28,832 nt of DNA from Bacteroidota bacterium (GTDB taxonomy: Bacteria; Bacteroidota; Bacteroidia; Bacteroidales; Bacteroidaceae). A model generated the notes under the pieces. It saw only the letters and a list, made by a program, of their open reading frames with translations, did no database searches and was not told the origin of the DNA. Position 1 is the first letter of the stretch, and each line of letters starts with the position of its first letter. The stretch is from positions 1-28,832 of the forward strand of contig JAEXAJ010000059.1 in NCBI GenBank assembly GCA_023458215.1. The letters run 5' to 3'. The position numbers were made by a program, and so were the translations under genes. Of this stretch, positions 1 to 8,171 are shown piece after piece.

Positions 1-782
1 GTATTACCCTTGTCGAACTTGTCGTAGTTCTTGATGTATCCCGTGTAGCGTTCCCACATGGTGAGGTCTTCTTTCTTGGCTTTCTTGTCGTAGTCCCACC
101 AGCCGAAAACCTGCATCATGGTAGACTCGAAGCGATGTCCGTAGCTCTCCATGGCACAAGCCAGGTCACGTTCATAGTTCAGCCCCATGATGCTGAGCAG
201 CTCGGTGCACGAGGGATTGGCGTTGGGTTCGGAGTTGATCCAAAAAGCATCCTTACCCATCATGTGCGACTCCCACATGCCACCATAAGGGAATGACCAC
301 ACCCATACTTCATGTATCTCGCCGTTGTCGCGCATCTTGTCGAAGCCATAGTATTTCACCATAGCGTTATAATCGTAGGAGGTTCCTATCTCCTTGAGGG
401 TTTTCCAGTCGGGTTCGGCCAGCAGTTGGGCTATCTCATCGGCAGTCAAGGGTCTCTTCAAGGGGTCATTCTTTAAATAGGTAAAAAAACGGTCGGCCTG
501 TATCTCCTTTACGATTTCATAATTCAGTACCTGGCCCGATACCTCTTCCAAGGTCTTCTCATAATCCACTGAAAGCTGTACCGGATCGTTCCATATGCGC
601 GTCTTTACCGATGGCGTGCGAAAACATTCGTGCATCTTCTTGTTCCCGTAAGCCGGCAATACCGGATCTTCATACACCACAACAACCTTGACGGTAAGCG
701 GCTGGGCGGCACGGTTCTTCTTGGCGAAGGTGAGAAGGGGAAGGGAGAAGATAAATAAAAATAGTATTGAATAGAATTTCAT
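1..782 (-). CDS. Secreted protein of unknown function, C-terminus cut by window edge
   Basis: The frame opens with ATG at 782 and stays open to the left edge, giving the first 260 residues. The N-terminus (MKFYSILFLF... LLTFAKKN) is a Sec signal peptide without a lipobox, so the protein is probably periplasmic or secreted. A conserved-looking block at residues 157-200 begins HEVWVWSFPYGGMWES and continues with AFWINSEP. I associate this pattern with secreted proteins of unknown function in several phyla, but I cannot name a domain with certainty. It is followed by a histidine- and acid-containing stretch (YGHRFES, about 214-220). The gene is clearly GC-richer than the SusC1/SusD1 genes before it and is separated from them by a palindromic element, so it may be a separate unit or the PUL's last gene. 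No catalytic assignment is made. Confidence 0.8.
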   Translation of the reverse strand, partial: MKFYSILFLFIFSLPLLTFAKKNRAAQPLTVKVVVVYEDPVLPAYGNKKMHECFRTPSVKTRIWNDPVQLSVDYEKTLEEVSGQVLNYEIVKEIQADRFFTYLKNDPLKRPLTADEIAQLLAEPDWKTLKEIGTSYDYNAMVKYYGFDKMRDNGEIHEVWVWSFPYGGMWESHMMGKDAFWINSEPNANPSCTELLSIMGLNYERDLACAMESYGHRFESTMMQVFGWWDYDKKAKKEDLTMWERYTGYIKNYDKFDKGN

Positions 783-817
783 GGTTGTCGTATTTTTAAG
801 TTTTAAATTAATAGGGA

Positions 818-894
818 TGTGTCAAAAGTCGGTAGTAATATCAGTTCTCCTCCCAAGTAGAGGAGAATAGATAATAGAACCAATTTTTGACACA
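818..894. repeat. Nested palindromic element, possible terminator or MITE-like repeat
   Basis: Outer inverted repeats TGTGTCAAAA (818-827) and TTTTGACACA (885-894) are perfect over 10 bp. They enclose a second perfect inverted repeat, TTCTCCTC (845-852) and GAGGAGAA (860-867), with a 7-nt loop. The element fills most of the gap between the small lipoprotein gene (ending at 924) and the next gene (starting at 782). It may terminate the SusCD1 transcript. The 77-bp size, terminal repeats and lack of coding also suit a miniature mobile or intergenic repeat. No target-site duplication is obvious. Confidence 0.55.
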
Positions 895-923
895 CTTTCA
901 TATTGTATTTATAAATCACCTTA

Positions 924-1340
924 CTACTTTGATTCCAAAATAAGCCATTGATAAGTAGTACCACTATTCATCAAAAGATATCTCGTCAAGTCACTTTTCA
1001 TAAAATTACCTTTATAAACTTTCAAGTAATAAATGCCTTTGACCGCTTCCGGACCTTTGTTCAGTTTATCAAAATCAGCCAAAGAAAATAAGGCTTCTCC
1101 TTTATCATTTGTTGTCTTTGAAAGATAGATATTTGTGCCATTGTCACGATCTTCTTTCGTCAAATACACTTCGGCAGTAGCCCCACTGACAACATTAGTA
1201 TGAGCATCGTCTGTAACTGCTATCACACAAAAATTCCAGGGAATCTCTTTATCAAACTCTTCAAAGATGCCACTTCTATCACACGAAGTAAGCAATAGTA
1301 CCATTAATAGTACAAACAGGCTGTTAATATATGCTTTCAT
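924..1340 (-). CDS. Small SusCD-linked lipoprotein with a beta-sandwich-like domain
   Basis: ATG at 1340 gives a 138-residue protein beginning MKAYINSLFVLLMVLLLTSC, a typical lipoprotein signal with lipobox LTSC, so it is probably an outer-membrane-anchored lipoprotein. The frame extends upstream to a TTG at 1400 inside susD1, but that start would bury the signal peptide and is rejected. The mature part has a pattern of short strands (VIAVTD, GATAEVYLT, NDKGEALFSL, GIYYLKVYKG, TTYQWLILE). This resembles a transthyretin/CnaB or carboxypeptidase-regulatory-like fold with a conserved-style D-x-G-x-A turn. The fold is inferred by eye only. It starts 4 nt after the SusD1 stop, so translation is probably coupled. 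It occupies the place of SusE/SusF-type accessory binding proteins, but it is far smaller and not recognisably homologous. Confidence 0.85.
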   Translation of the reverse strand: MKAYINSLFVLLMVLLLTSCDRSGIFEEFDKEIPWNFCVIAVTDDAHTNVVSGATAEVYLTKEDRDNGTNIYLSKTTNDKGEALFSLADFDKLNKGPEAVKGIYYLKVYKGNFMKSDLTRYLLMNSGTTYQWLILESK

Positions 1341-1344
1341 AAGA

Positions 1345-2871
1345 TTAGAATTTATATTTGTCATTTTTGTCAGGTTCACCACCAAATGTATAACTATCAA
1401 GATTATAGAACTTCAATTCGATAACCGGCATCGGAAGTTGTCTGAAAGACCGGGTCGTAAGTTGGAACTTATCAATAGGAGTTCTTCTTCTGTCGTAGAA
1501 CGATGTTCCTGCATAAGCAAATCCACATTCAACAAAACGCTCATAATAGATTGCCTCCAAGATTTGAGCTTCGGTAGAAGTAGTCGTTATATCTTTCATA
1601 TTACCACGTCCTGTTCTAGTAATATTAATTAAAGGAACTGCTTCTTCCTTTTTGTCTGTATTCAATAAAGCCTCAGCTTTCAACAAATCAGATTCGGCTT
1701 TCATAAACAAGTACAAATCACCGGCACCACTTGGTTGTCCTGATTCTGTAAAGCGTTTCAAAACATAAGAACTATAAAATTGATATCCTGCATAAGATAA
1801 ACCACCTGAAGGAGTCGCAGCAGAAGGATAATAAATAAAGTCGGTCTTTATTCTATTGTCAGGCGAATTTGTTACTTCGGGCAAAACATCGCTGTTCAAA
1901 AAATCGGCAGGGAGAGGCCAAGGAGCGCTTGCGTCATTATTTGCCATCATATTAATGATACGCATGCCAACTCTTACCCACTGGTTTCCTTCCGGATAAC
2001 CAGCAACAGCTGCAGACCAAATATCAAAACCTTGCAAAGGCAATGTGGCTTTGATATCTTCGGATAGTCCATTGTTTATATAAGATAATACTTTAGTCCA
2101 GTTAACTGTTTCTCCATTAGTTCTGGGAAAATAGGCAATAGCTCGTGCAGCCATAAAGTTTGCCATTTGTTCCAGCTTCTTATTATCACCAACAACATTC
2201 AAAGGCAATAACCCTTCAAAATTGCCAAACTCATGCTCTTTACAAATACTAATGCATTTATCCAAATAGGCTAATGCCAATGCTTGTACATCTTTAGCCT
2301 CAGCAATATTATCAACTGTTACGTTTTGAATATCGGTATCTTCGGTAAGAATAAAACATTTATCAAATAGCAGAGCCAATTCGGTATAATATGCTCCCAT
2401 CAAGAAATAATTATTCGCTAAAATTTTATAAGTTGCATCTTGTCCTCCTTCTTTATAAACTAACTCTTTTTCTTTCATCATTGCAAGCATGTTACGTACA
2501 GTGTTTATCATGCTATAATAATTATACCACAACCTTTTTGGAAATCCTGCATTTTGATCAGTATTAGCAATTTCTGCCTTCTCACAATTGGCATAATACA
2601 TATGCTCACGCAAACCAAAGTTTCCTGCACCACCAGCATATACATCCGCATTTACAGCCAAACGCCAAGTATCACCGTCACCAGCTTCCAGCGAGTATTT
2701 CCACCAATTAGCATATCCACCACCGATCAATGCAGGATATTGATTGATATCCCCCATTACAGTTTCAATGTCAGGGTCGTATTCATTCTTAATATCCATT
2801 CCTGAGAAATATCCATCGCAGGAGGTCAACAAAACTGTCAATAAAGACAATATATATATCTTAGTTTTCAT
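1345..2871 (-). CDS. SusD-like glycan-binding outer-membrane lipoprotein (pair 1)
   Basis: This 508-residue protein starts MKTKIYILSLLTVLLTSCDGYF, with lipobox LTSC (Cys18), placing it on the outer membrane. It has the usual SusD length and layout: helical TPR-like pairs in the N-terminal half (for example NYFLMGAYYTELALLFDKCF), a helix AESDLLKAEALLN, an INITRTGRG segment and a C-terminal stretch EAIYYERFVECGF followed by LPMPVIEL. These are hallmarks of RagB/SusD proteins. SusD proteins cap the SusC transporter and hand it oligosaccharides. It lies 11 bp after SusC1 and 4 nt before the small lipoprotein, so the three form one unit. Its sequence is conspicuously AT-rich compared with SusD2, and it looks only distantly related to SusD2. 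The substrate cannot be inferred. Confidence 0.95.
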   Translation of the reverse strand: MKTKIYILSLLTVLLTSCDGYFSGMDIKNEYDPDIETVMGDINQYPALIGGGYANWWKYSLEAGDGDTWRLAVNADVYAGGAGNFGLREHMYYANCEKAEIANTDQNAGFPKRLWYNYYSMINTVRNMLAMMKEKELVYKEGGQDATYKILANNYFLMGAYYTELALLFDKCFILTEDTDIQNVTVDNIAEAKDVQALALAYLDKCISICKEHEFGNFEGLLPLNVVGDNKKLEQMANFMAARAIAYFPRTNGETVNWTKVLSYINNGLSEDIKATLPLQGFDIWSAAVAGYPEGNQWVRVGMRIINMMANNDASAPWPLPADFLNSDVLPEVTNSPDNRIKTDFIYYPSAATPSGGLSYAGYQFYSSYVLKRFTESGQPSGAGDLYLFMKAESDLLKAEALLNTDKKEEAVPLINITRTGRGNMKDITTTSTEAQILEAIYYERFVECGFAYAGTSFYDRRRTPIDKFQLTTRSFRQLPMPVIELKFYNLDSYTFGGEPDKNDKYKF

Positions 2872-2882
2872 ATTACACTCGA

Positions 2883-5800
2883 TTAAAATTCAACAGAAAT
2901 TGTTCCAGTTAATGTCCTTATGTCTGAAGGATATTTAGGAGTATCAGAACCGTTCAAAACTCCACTCTCTATAGTACGGGTTTCCGGGTCTGGTCCCGAG
3001 TATTTTGTTAGAGTAAACAAGTTACGACCTATCACTCCAACTTTAATCCCATTCACAAAATTAAGTCCTATTTTAGACAATTGGCTCTTAGTAAAGCTAT
3101 AATTAAGGGCTATCTCACGAAGTTTTAAGAAGGTAGCATCCTCAATAAATCCAGATCCTCTTGAGAATTGGTTGCTATATCCCATTGGCTTTCTGTTAGT
3201 CCAAGGTCTTTCTGACATATCCCAAAATTTTGCATTATGACCCGCAAATGCCATATAAACTTTTGTGTTATTATACAAAAGACCTCCTTCTTGGTAAGAT
3301 AAAGTAAAATATAACATAAAGTTCTTCCAAGTCAGTGTATTCATTAAGTTCATATTAAAATCGGGATTCATATTACCAACATACTGTTCATTATCTGTAT
3401 TTCCCTGTGCATCTAAAATTGACATGTGTGCTTCATCACGTGTACCTATAAGATCCTTACGAACCACATATCCATAGTTATTGATCGTAAATACATCTTC
3501 AACAGACTGTCCCGGTTTAATTAGTTTGCTTGTTTTCACTTGATCAAGCGAAGTGGCAAATTTTGATGAGTACATCTTTCCATAAGGTTTATTGGAAGCA
3601 ACATTTAAATAACCAACTTTAAAATCGGGACGTCCCAATTCTCCTACAGATTGATCCAACTTATCCCATGTTATAGTAACATCCCACATAAAGTCTTTCT
3701 TTTTTAAGACATTAGCTTTCAGCATTATTTCATAGCTATTTGTGAAGAACTCACCAATATTCACATTCTGATATTGAAAACCTGTAACGCCTGAAACGGT
3801 CATTATATAAGGCAAATCGGTATTACGCTTACGAGAGAAAGTCAAACCTAGATCGAAACGATTTAAGAATCTCATATCCAAACCTGCTTCAATCTCTTGT
3901 GATAAAGCAGGTTTCAATTTTTTATTACCTAATTGAGATCCACCGGAAAGAACTCCATTACCCAAACTGAATGTCTCATATTTAGCCCCATAAGCAGGAA
4001 GAATACCAGCTGTTCCGTAAGAGATACGAGGCTTGAGGAGTTCAACATGGGGTATTTTAAATGATTTAGCGATATTCCATGCACCGGATATTCTATAATA
4101 TGTCTGCCACATATTATCATCGCCAATAACAGATGCCCCATCTCTGCGAACTAATGCGTCAAACATATAAGTATCTTTATAGTCTCCATTGAAAACAGCG
4201 GTGTAACTATTAGAAACAATTCTGCTACCCCATGAAGAGTGATCTCTTGTCTCCGGGTCAGCTTGCTCTAAAGATATAATGTCCATTCCTGCAACCGCCA
4301 GTTTAGAACCACTTCCCCATAGTCCTTCATTTTTTGTATCTTCATACAGATATTGAAGTCTTAGAGATGTATTAAAGTTTCCAAATGATTTAGTCAGAAG
4401 AGCACTAATTTCAGCATTATGCTTAAAGGTGTTACCTGAACCTGCATATACATAACCTTCATCTCTTATGCTACCATCAGGAGAGGTTGGTTGTAAACGA
4501 CCTTTAGGAGTCAAGTCAAAATCACTATAATGAAAAAAGTCTATACTGTAATTGGCATTCATACTAAGCCACTCAGTCGGAACATATCTTAAAACATAGT
4601 TTCCTAGAAATCTATTTGCAGTACCTTCTTGGCGCTTATTTGTGATATCATATAGAGGATTTATATTATTTCTTGTTGATACGATATTAGCACTTACAAT
4701 ATAATCCGTGCCATCTTGATTCTTTGCTAAGAAATTTGCATTTGGATCTGCATAGTAGATATCATCAAAGTTTATACTACGTCTATCGTTTATTGTCCTA
4801 ACATACAGATTAGATGTAGACAAGGTTACTTTATCAGAAAGCTTTGCATCCAAATTTGTGCGAAAACTTGTTCGTCCAACACCATTCAACATTTTAATTA
4901 CACCCGGATTTTTTGTCTGTTGCACTGAAGCATAATAATTTACTTCTCCACTTTTAGAACGCCCTCCAACACTAAGTGTATTAGAAGTAAATACTCTTGG
5001 AGTAAAGAAGTCCTCATATGGGTCAGAAGTCATCTTGTACTTATTATCCCAAATCTGATCTTCTTCCATTATTCTTGTCGGATAACCATTTGCATCTAAT
5101 GTATGCCCATGAGCGGTTGTTCTTTCCGGAGTAAAACCAATCCAGTTAGCTCCAACTTCCGACTTAAAAGTCACATTTACTTTTCCATTTTCTAATCCAG
5201 AGCCACGCTTAGTAATAATTTGAATTACACCACCTGCAGCTTTAGCACCATAGAAAGAGGCTGCGGCAGCTCCTTTAATTACCTCAATATTCTCAACGTC
5301 TTCCATATTGATGTCTTTCAGTACACCAGAAGTAACAATACCATCAACAATTATCAAAGGCTGATCTGTACTAGCAAATGATGTTGCACCACGTAATTGA
5401 ATAATAGGTTCGTCCATAGGATTTCCAGAAGTTGCCAAAATTTTGATACCTGGCATTTTACCAGATAAGGTTGATGCAACTGTAGTACCAGTAACTTCTT
5501 TTAAAGCAGCATCACCTATTTTTTCAACGGTGAATGACAACTTTGCTTTAGATGTTCCTCTAGCTACACCAGTTACCACCACCTCTGAAAGTAGTTCAGT
5601 ATCTTCAGCCAAAATAATTTCAAGGCTGCTTTTAGCTTTCACCGTTTGAGAAGCATAGCCAACATAGGTTACAACTAAAAGAGAACCAGCTGGAGCATTC
5701 AACTGAAATTTTCCATCTGCATCAGTTATGGCGCCGATAGTTGTTCCTTTGACAAGCACATTTACACCAGGCAATGATTCTCCATTGCTGTCTTTTATGA

Positions 5801-5942
5801 CACCCGAGATTCGCATGGTTTGTTGTTGTACCTCCGTAATGGAGGACACGTGTGGATTCGCATAAACTGTGGTTGCTAATGTAGATAGCCCCATCATGGT
5901 CAGTACACATGCTTTTCCGAAAAAATAATTTTTCCTCATCAT
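2883..5942 (-). CDS. SusC-like TonB-dependent outer-membrane transporter (pair 1)
   Basis: This 1019-residue protein has a signal peptide (to about ATTVYA, residue 28). A carboxypeptidase-D-regulatory-like domain follows (about 43-118, with GVIKDSNGESLPGVNVLVKG). Next come a TonB-box region LSEVVVTG (about 118-125), a plug domain (about 135-250, with PLIIVDGIV and VEVIKG-type text IEVIKGAAAASFYGAKAAGG) and a long beta-barrel ending TGTISVEF, whose final phenylalanine is the usual barrel signal. This is a full-length SusC/RagA importer of oligosaccharides powered by TonB-ExbBD. Two consecutive ATG codons (5942 and 5939) are possible starts. It is followed 11 bp later by SusD1. A 181-bp gap upstream contains direct repeats and possible promoters, so the pair can be controlled separately from GH97. 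The gene is much more AT-rich than SusC2. Confidence 0.96.
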   Translation of the reverse strand: MMRKNYFFGKACVLTMMGLSTLATTVYANPHVSSITEVQQQTMRISGVIKDSNGESLPGVNVLVKGTTIGAITDADGKFQLNAPAGSLLVVTYVGYASQTVKAKSSLEIILAEDTELLSEVVVTGVARGTSKAKLSFTVEKIGDAALKEVTGTTVASTLSGKMPGIKILATSGNPMDEPIIQLRGATSFASTDQPLIIVDGIVTSGVLKDINMEDVENIEVIKGAAAASFYGAKAAGGVIQIITKRGSGLENGKVNVTFKSEVGANWIGFTPERTTAHGHTLDANGYPTRIMEEDQIWDNKYKMTSDPYEDFFTPRVFTSNTLSVGGRSKSGEVNYYASVQQTKNPGVIKMLNGVGRTSFRTNLDAKLSDKVTLSTSNLYVRTINDRRSINFDDIYYADPNANFLAKNQDGTDYIVSANIVSTRNNINPLYDITNKRQEGTANRFLGNYVLRYVPTEWLSMNANYSIDFFHYSDFDLTPKGRLQPTSPDGSIRDEGYVYAGSGNTFKHNAEISALLTKSFGNFNTSLRLQYLYEDTKNEGLWGSGSKLAVAGMDIISLEQADPETRDHSSWGSRIVSNSYTAVFNGDYKDTYMFDALVRRDGASVIGDDNMWQTYYRISGAWNIAKSFKIPHVELLKPRISYGTAGILPAYGAKYETFSLGNGVLSGGSQLGNKKLKPALSQEIEAGLDMRFLNRFDLGLTFSRKRNTDLPYIMTVSGVTGFQYQNVNIGEFFTNSYEIMLKANVLKKKDFMWDVTITWDKLDQSVGELGRPDFKVGYLNVASNKPYGKMYSSKFATSLDQVKTSKLIKPGQSVEDVFTINNYGYVVRKDLIGTRDEAHMSILDAQGNTDNEQYVGNMNPDFNMNLMNTLTWKNFMLYFTLSYQEGGLLYNNTKVYMAFAGHNAKFWDMSERPWTNRKPMGYSNQFSRGSGFIEDATFLKLREIALNYSFTKSQLSKIGLNFVNGIKVGVIGRNLFTLTKYSGPDPETRTIESGVLNGSDTPKYPSDIRTLTGTISVEF

Positions 5943-6011
5943 AATAAATAATAAGCATTAAGGTTAAACAAATACTAATTAAGACCAACACAGATTAAAT
6001 TCTCTGCCACA

Positions 6012-6019
6012 CAAAGATG
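6012..6019 (-). promoter_or_regulatory. Possible -7 box for susC1 (CATCTTTG)
   Basis: On the minus strand CATCTTTG matches the Bacteroides -7 consensus TAnnTTTG except at the first base. The same octamer precedes GH97. It lies about 70 nt before the susC1 start and directly follows a pair of direct repeats (6020-6049). An alternative TATATTTG lies at 6108-6115, next to the GH97 stop. Neither has a clear -33 box. Confidence 0.35.
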
Positions 6020-6049
6020 TGCTATGATTTAATAGTAGTGCTATGATTT
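6020..6049. repeat. Direct repeat pair upstream of susC1, candidate operator
   Basis: TGCTATGATTT occurs at 6020-6030 and again at 6039-6049, an exact 11-bp direct repeat with a 19-bp period. On the transcribed strand it reads AAATCATAGCA twice, ending at the CATCTTTG box. Direct repeats spaced about two helical turns are typical of sites for AraC-type HTH domains, which both regulators in this window carry. Binding is inferred. Confidence 0.5.
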
Positions 6050-6123
6050 TTGTCTCAAAAAAGAAGAAAATCAAATCAAAAGGCAATATGAGACGATTTT
6101 GCGATTTCAAATATATCTATTTT

Positions 6124-8076
6124 TCACTTTTCTGAAAACACCATCACAAGCCCTCCTCCCTTAACCATTTTTATATAAAGTGAGTCTTTACAGCCAACAG
6201 CTTCTTTCTCAATAGAAACGTGCTGGGGATGTAGATCCGAATCCATTGGATCTTTAACAATCAAAGCTTGATATTTTTTTCCTTCTTGAAGAAAGTGAAG
6301 TGGAATAGCTACAGTTCTCTCTTCGTTTCCATTCATACCACCCAAAAACCACTCATTCTTGCTACGTCTCGCAAGAACAATATATTTACCTATCTCTCCT
6401 TCTAATGGCAATGTTTCACTCCAGGTAGAAGGTATTCTTTTCAAGAACTCAGTAGTAGCTTGTCCTCTATACGACGCTGGATGATCAGATAGCATTTGTA
6501 GGGGACTTTCATACACTACATACATAGCCAATTGATGTGCTCTTGTCCCCATACTCGAGGGAGAAGAATAACTGGGAACAAAATCTTTCTCTGTTCTATT
6601 ATCCATTGCTCCAGGAGTGTAATCCATAGGACCTACCAACATACGTGTGAAAGGTATAGTAACATTATGCTCAGGAGTGATACGCTTACTCCACTTACAA
6701 TGCTCTAATCCCAAAACACCTTCATAGGTCATCACATTAGGATAGGTACGACTCAATCCAGTAGGTTTATATGCTCCATGAAAATCTACCAGCAACTTAT
6801 TACGTGCGGCACATTCGGCTGTCTTATAATAGAAATCCACTATAGGCTGCAAATCGCCATCCATATAATCTATTTTCAAGCCTTTAACTCCCCATTCAGA
6901 ATAAATCTTAAAAGCCTCCTCTAACTGATTACGAGTATTTATCCAGTTAGTCCAAAGTATAATACCTACATTTTTCTCTTGCCCGTAAGCTACTAATTCC
7001 TTTATACTAATTTCTGGAATACATTTGGTTATATCAGCAATGGTATCATCAGCAGTTCCATACCATCCGGCATCAATCAACATATACTCCAAGCCTGTTT
7101 CAGCGGCAAAGTCAATAAAATATTTCATTGTTGCATTATTCATTCCTTTCTTAAAAGACTGATCAGACACATTCTGATCGTTCCACCAATCCCATGCTAC
7201 TTTACCAGGTCTTATCCAATCGGTATTTTTAATTTTACAAGGAGTAGAAAGGTTATAAACAAGATTCGACTTTACTAAATCTACTGCATTATTAGCAAGC
7301 ATAATCAACCTCCATGGAGTGATGATTGAATCTGTTAACCTAACTGGTATATCTTCTTCCCTAACACGAGACAGTGTTGCGACTAATGAAGTGTCTTGTA
7401 AAGTACTTTTCTGCAAGTAAAGTCCAGCATAATCTTTCAAATCAGCTTCACTTATGGCACCTGCGTATCGCGATCCTTCAAAGACCAAAGGCAGTTGCAT
7501 TATAGTTCCTGCAGGTATGCTATCAAACATTACGGGTTTGTAAGGGTGTTCGTAATGATTCTTATAGAACTTGGAAACGACTTGTGACCATATCCTATTT
7601 TTTCCCACAAGTGAGAATTGCGACAGCTCTGCTAACAAATTATACGAACGCATTGTCGGTTGATTAGGCACAATATAACGAAAAGCAACCCCATCGTTAT
7701 AAGCCCGAAGCACTAGATTTAACTTTCTCTTGGATCCTTGCTTTTCTACCAATTGAACAATGATTTCAACACAATGATTTTGAATAGAATCACATTTTCC
7801 TGCAAAAACGGGGTAGGTATCATCCAAAATCTTACTTTGAACTTTTACAATCTCCAAATGTTTTCCCAACGTATCTCCACTTTCCAAAACCAAACCGAGT
7901 AATGCGTCCTTTACTACCAAAGATCCTTTATAAGTAACATCATATTTCACAGTTCCCTGACTCGTTAGTTGTAAACCAATACGCACATTTTTATTAGGCG
8001 AAATAGCTTCTGGTGACGAACTACATGCTGTAATAACCAACAATAGCATACTAATTAAACTCATTTGCATTTTCAT
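6124..8076 (-). CDS. GH97 glycoside hydrolase lipoprotein, retaining alpha-galactosidase-like subgroup
   Basis: ATG at 8076 gives 650 residues starting MKMQMSLISMLLLVITACSSS, with lipobox ITAC. An ATG at 8124 is in frame but lies before the likely promoter and spoils the signal peptide. An N-terminal beta-sandwich (about 25-280) precedes a (beta/alpha)8 barrel (WDWWNDQ, about 296; EYMLIDAGWYG, about 330) and a C-terminal beta domain. This is the GH97 order (SusB family). The segment WGVKGLKIDYMDGD has Asp403 where retaining GH97 enzymes have their nucleophile and inverting SusB-type glucosidases do not. Glu452 in MTYEGVLGLE is the candidate acid/base. It therefore probably cleaves a terminal alpha-galactoside or a similar alpha-linked sugar by retention. 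It has its own apparent promoter. The family call is firm; the substrate is inferred from one residue. Confidence 0.92.
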   Translation of the reverse strand: MKMQMSLISMLLLVITACSSSPEAISPNKNVRIGLQLTSQGTVKYDVTYKGSLVVKDALLGLVLESGDTLGKHLEIVKVQSKILDDTYPVFAGKCDSIQNHCVEIIVQLVEKQGSKRKLNLVLRAYNDGVAFRYIVPNQPTMRSYNLLAELSQFSLVGKNRIWSQVVSKFYKNHYEHPYKPVMFDSIPAGTIMQLPLVFEGSRYAGAISEADLKDYAGLYLQKSTLQDTSLVATLSRVREEDIPVRLTDSIITPWRLIMLANNAVDLVKSNLVYNLSTPCKIKNTDWIRPGKVAWDWWNDQNVSDQSFKKGMNNATMKYFIDFAAETGLEYMLIDAGWYGTADDTIADITKCIPEISIKELVAYGQEKNVGIILWTNWINTRNQLEEAFKIYSEWGVKGLKIDYMDGDLQPIVDFYYKTAECAARNKLLVDFHGAYKPTGLSRTYPNVMTYEGVLGLEHCKWSKRITPEHNVTIPFTRMLVGPMDYTPGAMDNRTEKDFVPSYSSPSSMGTRAHQLAMYVVYESPLQMLSDHPASYRGQATTEFLKRIPSTWSETLPLEGEIGKYIVLARRSKNEWFLGGMNGNEERTVAIPLHFLQEGKKYQALIVKDPMDSDLHPQHVSIEKEAVGCKDSLYIKMVKGGGLVMVFSEK

Positions 8077-8103
8077 ATCTAATTCTTTTAAAATTAACGT
8101 ATG

Positions 8104-8111
8104 CAAAGATG
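8104..8111 (-). promoter_or_regulatory. Possible promoter -7 box for GH97 (CATCTTTG)
   Basis: CATCTTTG on the minus strand is one base off TAnnTTTG. It sits about 27 nt before the chosen ATG at 8076. A TGTTG sequence lies 18 nt upstream as a possible -33 box. It excludes the longer start at 8124. A GATATTCC sequence (8163-8156) lies 52 nt upstream of the box. Confidence 0.45.
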
Positions 8112-8171
8112 AGAAAGTAAGCATAGATGCAACAGTAAGGTTTTCTCAAAAAAAAGGAATATCATATCAAA

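Noticed and set aside
818..894. An insertion sequence at the nested palindrome
   Set aside because: Only 77 bp, with no transposase and no clear target duplication; kept as a possible non-autonomous repeat only.
1341..1400. N-terminal extension of the small lipoprotein into susD1, possibly a frameshifted SusD fusion
   Set aside because: The extension starts at TTG and hides the signal peptide. SusD1 already has a complete C-terminus, and the internal ATG at 1340 starts a normal lipobox signal.
8077..8124. ATG start for GH97 at 8124
   Set aside because: It precedes the likely -7 box and would push the lipobox away from the N-terminus.
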